From Rikenellaceae bacterium (lineage in GTDB: Bacteria > Bacteroidota > Bacteroidia > Bacteroidales > Rikenellaceae), in the NCBI GenBank assembly GCA_020859745.1, contig JAJBVQ010000176.1, forward strand, positions 1 through 8,036: a stretch of DNA of 8,036 nucleotides. Direction: 5' to 3'. This document shows positions 3,994-8,036 of the stretch, in pieces. The notes under the pieces are model-generated. The model worked only from the letters and a program-made list of their open reading frames with translations. It did no database searches and was not told where the DNA came from. The position numbers were made by a program, and so were the translations under genes. Every line of letters starts with the position of its first letter. Positions within the stretch are counted from its first letter, which is position 1.

Positions 3994-6900
3994 CTATTTA
4001 TACTCGTTCCAAGCCTTGATCTTCAGGTCTTCGCGTCCCATGCGGCAGAAGGCGACGATAAAGTCGTTGGCCAGCCGGGCGTTGGTAATCAACGGAATAT
4101 TGAAGTCGATGGCGGAACGGCGAATCGTATAATCGTTATTCAATTCGTCCTTCGTAAAATTCTTCGGGATATTGACCACGAAGTCGATCTTCCGCTCCTT
4201 GATATAGTCGAGCACGTTGGGCAGTCCGCTGACGGCCGGATCCTGGTCGGGCCAGCCGAGCACGGTGGCGGCCACGCCGTTGTCGCCGAGGAAATCGGCG
4301 GTGCCTTTGGTGGCGTAAACGGTGTACCCCTTATCCTGCAACGCCTTGGCGGCCTCCAGGGTCAGGGTCTTGGACTTGGTGTCGCCGGTCGAAAGCAAGA
4401 CGCTCCCTTTCGGAATGGAATACCCCACCGAAAGCATGGACTTGAGGATAGCTTCATAGTAGTCCTCGCCGATACACCCGACCTCGCCGGTCGAAGCCAT
4501 CTCGACGCCCAGCACCGGGTCGGCTTTCTGCAAGCGGCTGAAACTGAACTGCGGCGCCTTGATGCCCACATAGTCCAGCTCGAACGCCGACTTGTGCGGC
4601 ACGTTCGGATCCAACCCGAGCATAACCCGGGTGGCGATGTCGATAAAGTTCACTTTCAAGACCTTGGAAACGAACGGGAAGCTCCGCGAAGCCCGCAGGT
4701 TACACTCGATCACCTTGATGTCGTTGTTCTTAGCCAACAACTGCATATTGAACGGCCCGGTAATTTCGAGCGCCTTGGCGATCTGCCGCGCGATCTTCTT
4801 GATCCGCCGCACGGTCTCGATATAGAGCTTCTGCGCCGGGAACACGATCGTCGCATCACCGGAGTGAACCCCGGCGAATTCGACGTGCTCGGAGATGGCG
4901 TAGATAATCACCTCCCCGTCCTTGGCCACGGCGTCGATCTCGATCTCCTTGGCGTTGTTCACGAACTCGGTCACCACCACTGGATACTGTTTCGACACGT
5001 TGGTCGCCAAAGTGAGGTAGTGTTCCAGCTCCTCTTTGTTGGAAACGACGTTCATCGCCGCCCCGGAGAGCACATACGACGGCCGGATCAGAAGCGGGAA
5101 CCCCACTTCGTCGGCGAACCGGTAGATATCGTCCATGCTGGTCAGCTCTTTCCACCGCGGCTGGTCGATGCCCAGCTCGTCGCACATCTCGCTGAACTTG
5201 TGCCTGTCCTCGGCCCGGTCGATATTCACCGCCGAAGTCCCCAGTATCGGCACGTTCTCCTGATGCAAGCGCATCGCCAGGTTATTGGGAATCTGCCCCC
5301 CCACCGACACGATCACGCCCCTCGGCACCTCCAGATCGGTCACGTCCAGCACCCGCTCCAAGGTCAGCTCGTCGAAATAGAGCCGGTCGCACATATCGTA
5401 GTCGGTCGATACCGTCTCCGGATTATAGTTGATCATAATCGACCGCAGGCCGTTTTCCCGGATGGTATTGATGGCACTCACCGAACACCAGTCGAACTCC
5501 ACGGAGGAGCCGATGCGGTAAGCGCCCGATCCGAGCACGATCACAGAGCGGTCGTCGTGTGCGAAATCGACATCATGCCGGGTCCCGTTATAAGTGAGGT
5601 ACAGATAGTTGGTCTGTGCCGGATATTCGGCGGCCAGCGTGTCGATCTGCTTCACGACAGGGGTAATCCCCTTGGATTTCCGGTACGCCCGCACCTTGAG
5701 CAAGCCCTCCTCCATCCGGAGGTCTTCGCTGTGGAGCACCGTCCGCGCGATCTGGAAGTCGGAAAAACCTTTCTTCTTGGCTTCCCAAAGCATCGTGTCG
5801 GGCAGCTCTTCGAGCTTGTGGTATGCCCCCATCTCGCCCTCCAGGGCGATAATCCCCGCCAACTTGCGCAGGAACCAGTTGTCGATCTTGGTCAGCTCGT
5901 GGATCCGCTCAACCGTGTACCCGTGCTTGAAAGCCTGCGCGATCACAAATATCCGCTTGTCGGTCGGCTTGGTCAGCTCGCGGTCGATGTCGTCCACGGC
6001 CATCTCCTTGTTGGCCACGAACCCGTGCATCCCCTGCCCGATCATTCTTAAGCCTTTCTGTATCGCCTCCTCAAAGTTCCGGCCGATGGCCATCACCTCC
6101 CCGACAGACTTCATGGAGCTGCCGAGTTCACGGCTAACGCCTTTAAATTTGGAGAGATCCCAGCGCGGTATCTTGCAGACGATATAGTCCAAAGCCGGCT
6201 CAAAGCAAGCGGTAGTAGACTTGGTCACCGAGTTCTTGAGTTCGTGCAACCCATACCCCAGCCCCAATTTCGCCGCCACGAAAGCCAGCGGATACCCGGT
6301 CGCCTTGGATGCCAATGCAGAACTCCGGCTAAGTCTCGCATTAACCTCGATCACCCGGTAATCCTCGGAATTAGGATCTAAGGCGTACTGCACGTTACAT
6401 TCCCCGACAATCCCCACGTGCCGGATAATCCGGATCGCGATCTTCCGCAGCTTATGGTATTCGGCATTGGTCAGGGTCTGAGACGGAGCCACGACAATCG
6501 ACTCCCCGGTATGTATCCCCAGCGGGTCGAAGTTCTCCATGTTACAAACCGTAATACAGTTGTCGTACTTGTCCCTTACCACCTCATACTCGACCTCTTT
6601 CCACCCTTTGAGCGATTTCTCGACCAGGATCTGCGGCGAATAGGTGAACGCTTTGGCCGCCAAAGTGTCCAGCTCCTCGTCGTTGTCGCAGAAGCCCGAC
6701 CCGAGGCCCCCCAAGGTATAGGCAGCCCGAATAATGACCGGATACCCCAACTCGTTCGCCACCCGCTTGGCATCCGCCACCGTGGTAACGGCCTCGCTCT
6801 TAATGGTTTTGACATTGATCTCGTCCAATTTATGGACGAACAGATCCCGGTCTTCGGTGTCCATAATGGCCTGCACCGGCGTCCCCAAGACCCGCACATT

Positions 6901-7239
6901 GTACTTTTCGAGCACTCCCCGCTTGTAGAGCTGCACCCCGCAGTTGAGAGCGGTCTGCCCCCCGAAAGCGAGCAAAATCCCTTCCGGCCGCTCCCGGGCG
7001 ATCACGTCCTCGACGAAATCAGGGGTCACGGGCAGAAAATAAACCTTATCGGCAATCCCATCGGAGGTCTGCACCGTCGCGATGTTCGGGTTGATGAGGA
7101 CAGTATAAATCCCCTCTTCCTTCAACGCCTTGAGGGCCTGCGAACCCGAGTAGTCGAACTCGCCCGCCTCGCCGATCTTCAGTGCGCCCGAACCGAGCAG
7201 CACCACTTTCTTTATGTTGTTGTCTTTGGTAGCTGACAT
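3994..7239 (-). CDS. carB: Carbamoyl-phosphate synthase (glutamine-hydrolysing) large subunit
   Basis: CarB makes carbamoyl phosphate from bicarbonate, two ATP and ammonia passed from CarA, feeding pyrimidine and arginine synthesis. The 1081 residues match the usual length (E. coli 1073). The layout is: N-terminal carboxyphosphate domain with ATP-grasp (about 1-400; GEFDYSGSQA at 26-35, GGQTALNCG at 93-101), a helical linker (about 400-560), the second ATP-grasp carbamate kinase half (about 565-935; GGQIPNNLA at 647-655, AGVHSGDAT at 789-797), and a C-terminal MGS allosteric domain (about 944-1081; ATKGTA at 976-981). ATG 7237-7239 overlaps the carA stop by one base, so the two are translated as a coupled pair. 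The stop is TAG. Many signature stretches (NPNIATVQT, VLSGAAMNVV, VIECNLRASRS) match eukaryotic CPS1/CAD as I recall them, rather than E. coli CarB. Confidence 0.97.
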   Translation of the reverse strand: MSATKDNNIKKVVLLGSGALKIGEAGEFDYSGSQALKALKEEGIYTVLINPNIATVQTSDGIADKVYFLPVTPDFVEDVIARERPEGILLAFGGQTALNCGVQLYKRGVLEKYNVRVLGTPVQAIMDTEDRDLFVHKLDEINVKTIKSEAVTTVADAKRVANELGYPVIIRAAYTLGGLGSGFCDNDEELDTLAAKAFTYSPQILVEKSLKGWKEVEYEVVRDKYDNCITVCNMENFDPLGIHTGESIVVAPSQTLTNAEYHKLRKIAIRIIRHVGIVGECNVQYALDPNSEDYRVIEVNARLSRSSALASKATGYPLAFVAAKLGLGYGLHELKNSVTKSTTACFEPALDYIVCKIPRWDLSKFKGVSRELGSSMKSVGEVMAIGRNFEEAIQKGLRMIGQGMHGFVANKEMAVDDIDRELTKPTDKRIFVIAQAFKHGYTVERIHELTKIDNWFLRKLAGIIALEGEMGAYHKLEELPDTMLWEAKKKGFSDFQIARTVLHSEDLRMEEGLLKVRAYRKSKGITPVVKQIDTLAAEYPAQTNYLYLTYNGTRHDVDFAHDDRSVIVLGSGAYRIGSSVEFDWCSVSAINTIRENGLRSIMINYNPETVSTDYDMCDRLYFDELTLERVLDVTDLEVPRGVIVSVGGQIPNNLAMRLHQENVPILGTSAVNIDRAEDRHKFSEMCDELGIDQPRWKELTSMDDIYRFADEVGFPLLIRPSYVLSGAAMNVVSNKEELEHYLTLATNVSKQYPVVVTEFVNNAKEIEIDAVAKDGEVIIYAISEHVEFAGVHSGDATIVFPAQKLYIETVRRIKKIARQIAKALEITGPFNMQLLAKNNDIKVIECNLRASRSFPFVSKVLKVNFIDIATRVMLGLDPNVPHKSAFELDYVGIKAPQFSFSRLQKADPVLGVEMASTGEVGCIGEDYYEAILKSMLSVGYSIPKGSVLLSTGDTKSKTLTLEAAKALQDKGYTVYATKGTADFLGDNGVAATVLGWPDQDPAVSGLPNVLDYIKERKIDFVVNIPKNFTKDELNNDYTIRRSAIDFNIPLITNARLANDFIVAFCRMGREDLKIKAWNEYK

Positions 7240-8036
7240 TATTTCTTGTATTGGTCGATTAGGTCAATAAACTGGTCGAAAAGGTACTCGGTGTCCACGG
7301 GGCCGCTGGTGGCCTCCGGGTGGAACTGCACGCTGAAGAACGGCAACGACTTATGCTTGATCCCCTCGATGGTGTTGTCGTTGAGGTTGATGAAGTAGGG
7401 TTCCCAGCCGTTTTGGAGATTGGTCGGATCAACGGCATATCCATGATTCTGGGAGGTAATGACCGCCCGATTTGTCCCCACCTCCAGCGCCGGCTGATTG
7501 TGTGAGCGGTGCCCGTACTTGAGCTTATAAGTAGTAGCCCCCGCCGCCCAGCTAAGGAGCTGATTTCCCAAACATATCCCGAAAATAGGCTTATTCGGTT
7601 TTTCGGCCATAGCTTTCTTGATATTGGCGATGGTTGCCCCGCACAGCGCCGGATCCCCCGGCCCGTTGCTGAGCATCACGCCGTCGTAATCCAAGGTGCT
7701 GAAATCGTAGTCCCACGGCACCCGCACCACCGTGGCCTCGCGGTTATAGAGGCACCGGATAATATTGTATTTGCACCCGCAGTCCACCAGCACGATAGTC
7801 CGCCTGGCATCCGGGTTGGCGTAGGTGATAATCCCGTCGCACGAAACTTTTTCGACGAGGTTTTCCTTATTCGGATTGTGAAAAGGTATGGCATCGGCAT
7901 GGCTGAAGTCAGCCTCCTGCAATATTTTGCCGAGCATCACCCCGCGCTCCCTGATGACTTTAGTGATCTGCCGGGTATCGACCCCGAATATCCCCGGCAC
8001 ATGATTCTCCCGGAGCCAATCGGAAAGACTCTTACC
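7239..8036 (-). CDS. carA: Carbamoyl-phosphate synthase small subunit (glutamine amidotransferase), 5' end beyond window
   Basis: CarA hydrolyses glutamine and channels ammonia to CarB. The frame is open from the window edge (8036) to TAA at 7239-7241, 265 residues; about 100 N-terminal residues lie outside. The GTG at 7998-8000 is an internal Val in the conserved VPGIFGVDTR segment, not a start. The class I amidotransferase triad is visible: Cys in FGICLGNQLL (codon 7572-7574), and His and Glu in SVQFHPEA. The nucleophile motif has Asn where E. coli has His (GICLGHQ). KYGHRSHNQP and SLPFFSVQFHPE resemble the CAD amidotransferase domain. TAATG overlap links it to carB, forming a carAB operon whose promoter is off the window. 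Confidence 0.97.
   Translation of the reverse strand, partial: GKSLSDWLRENHVPGIFGVDTRQITKVIRERGVMLGKILQEADFSHADAIPFHNPNKENLVEKVSCDGIITYANPDARRTIVLVDCGCKYNIIRCLYNREATVVRVPWDYDFSTLDYDGVMLSNGPGDPALCGATIANIKKAMAEKPNKPIFGICLGNQLLSWAAGATTYKLKYGHRSHNQPALEVGTNRAVITSQNHGYAVDPTNLQNGWEPYFINLNDNTIEGIKHKSLPFFSVQFHPEATSGPVDTEYLFDQFIDLIDQYKK

Noticed and set aside
3910..6051. 713-codon ORF on the plus strand opposite carB
   Set aside because: It is antisense to a certain gene (carB); its His/Gly/Val/Leu-rich translation mirrors the carB codon bias and has no family resemblance. The AAGGAGG at 3986-3992 that looks like a ribosome site has no suitable start after it.
6418..7236. 272-codon plus-strand ORF opposite the carB 5' region
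   Set aside because: Same reason: an antisense shadow of carB with no domain signature.
7998..8000. GTG as carA start
   Set aside because: The frame stays open to the window edge with conserved CarA sequence (SLSDWLRENH) upstream, so this is an internal Val.

Overview
The window looks like chromosomal DNA from a GC-rich member of the Bacteroidales, most plausibly Rikenellaceae (Alistipes-like). This is inference from sequence. Several promoters match the Bacteroidetes pattern (a TTTG-type -33 element, 19 bases, then TAnnTTTG). Ribosome-binding sites are not Shine-Dalgarno-like. Ribosomal protein L31 is the zinc-free type B, the beta-lactamase is of the CcrA/CfiA type known from Bacteroides fragilis, and the tRNA carries no encoded CCA. 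No mobile element, integrase, CRISPR array or rRNA is visible.

Left part (1-1894): the window opens inside a subclass B1 metallo-beta-lactamase gene (+). It converges on a tRNA-Arg(ACG) gene (-), and a bidirectional intrinsic terminator lies between them. The tRNA and biotin synthase (bioB, +) are transcribed divergently from a compact promoter region that holds a perfect 11-bp inverted repeat. The tRNA has an A19/U56 pair in place of the near-universal G19/C56. BioB has the [4Fe-4S] cysteines, but Ser replaces one classical auxiliary-cluster cysteine and extra cysteines are present, as expected for the anaerobe-type (Type II) enzyme. A 34-codon hydrophobic ORF overlaps the bioB stop codon as TAATG.

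Middle part (1999-2442): about 440 bases have no credible gene. They are GC-rich, full of short inverted repeats, and carry one TAnnTTTG-like box on each strand. Their nature is unresolved.

Right part (2443-8036, all minus strand), in order of transcription: carA (cut by the window edge) and carB overlap as TAATG and encode the two subunits of glutamine-dependent carbamoyl-phosphate synthase, which feeds pyrimidine and arginine synthesis. An AT-rich spacer packed with ATTGCAAT/CGTATG palindromes follows, including a terminator-like hairpin. After it come a small four-helix membrane protein of unknown role, rpmE2 with a textbook Bacteroidetes promoter and a strong terminator, and an unrecognised secreted 173-residue protein. 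The CarA and CarB sequences resemble the eukaryotic fused enzymes (CPS1/CAD) more than E. coli CarAB.

Most of the window is housekeeping. I do not see an obvious new multi-gene system. The items most worth a second look are the bioB/tRNA inverted repeat, the tRNA covariation, the BioB cluster ligands, the CcrA-like enzyme, the eukaryote-like CarAB and the two structured non-coding spacers.
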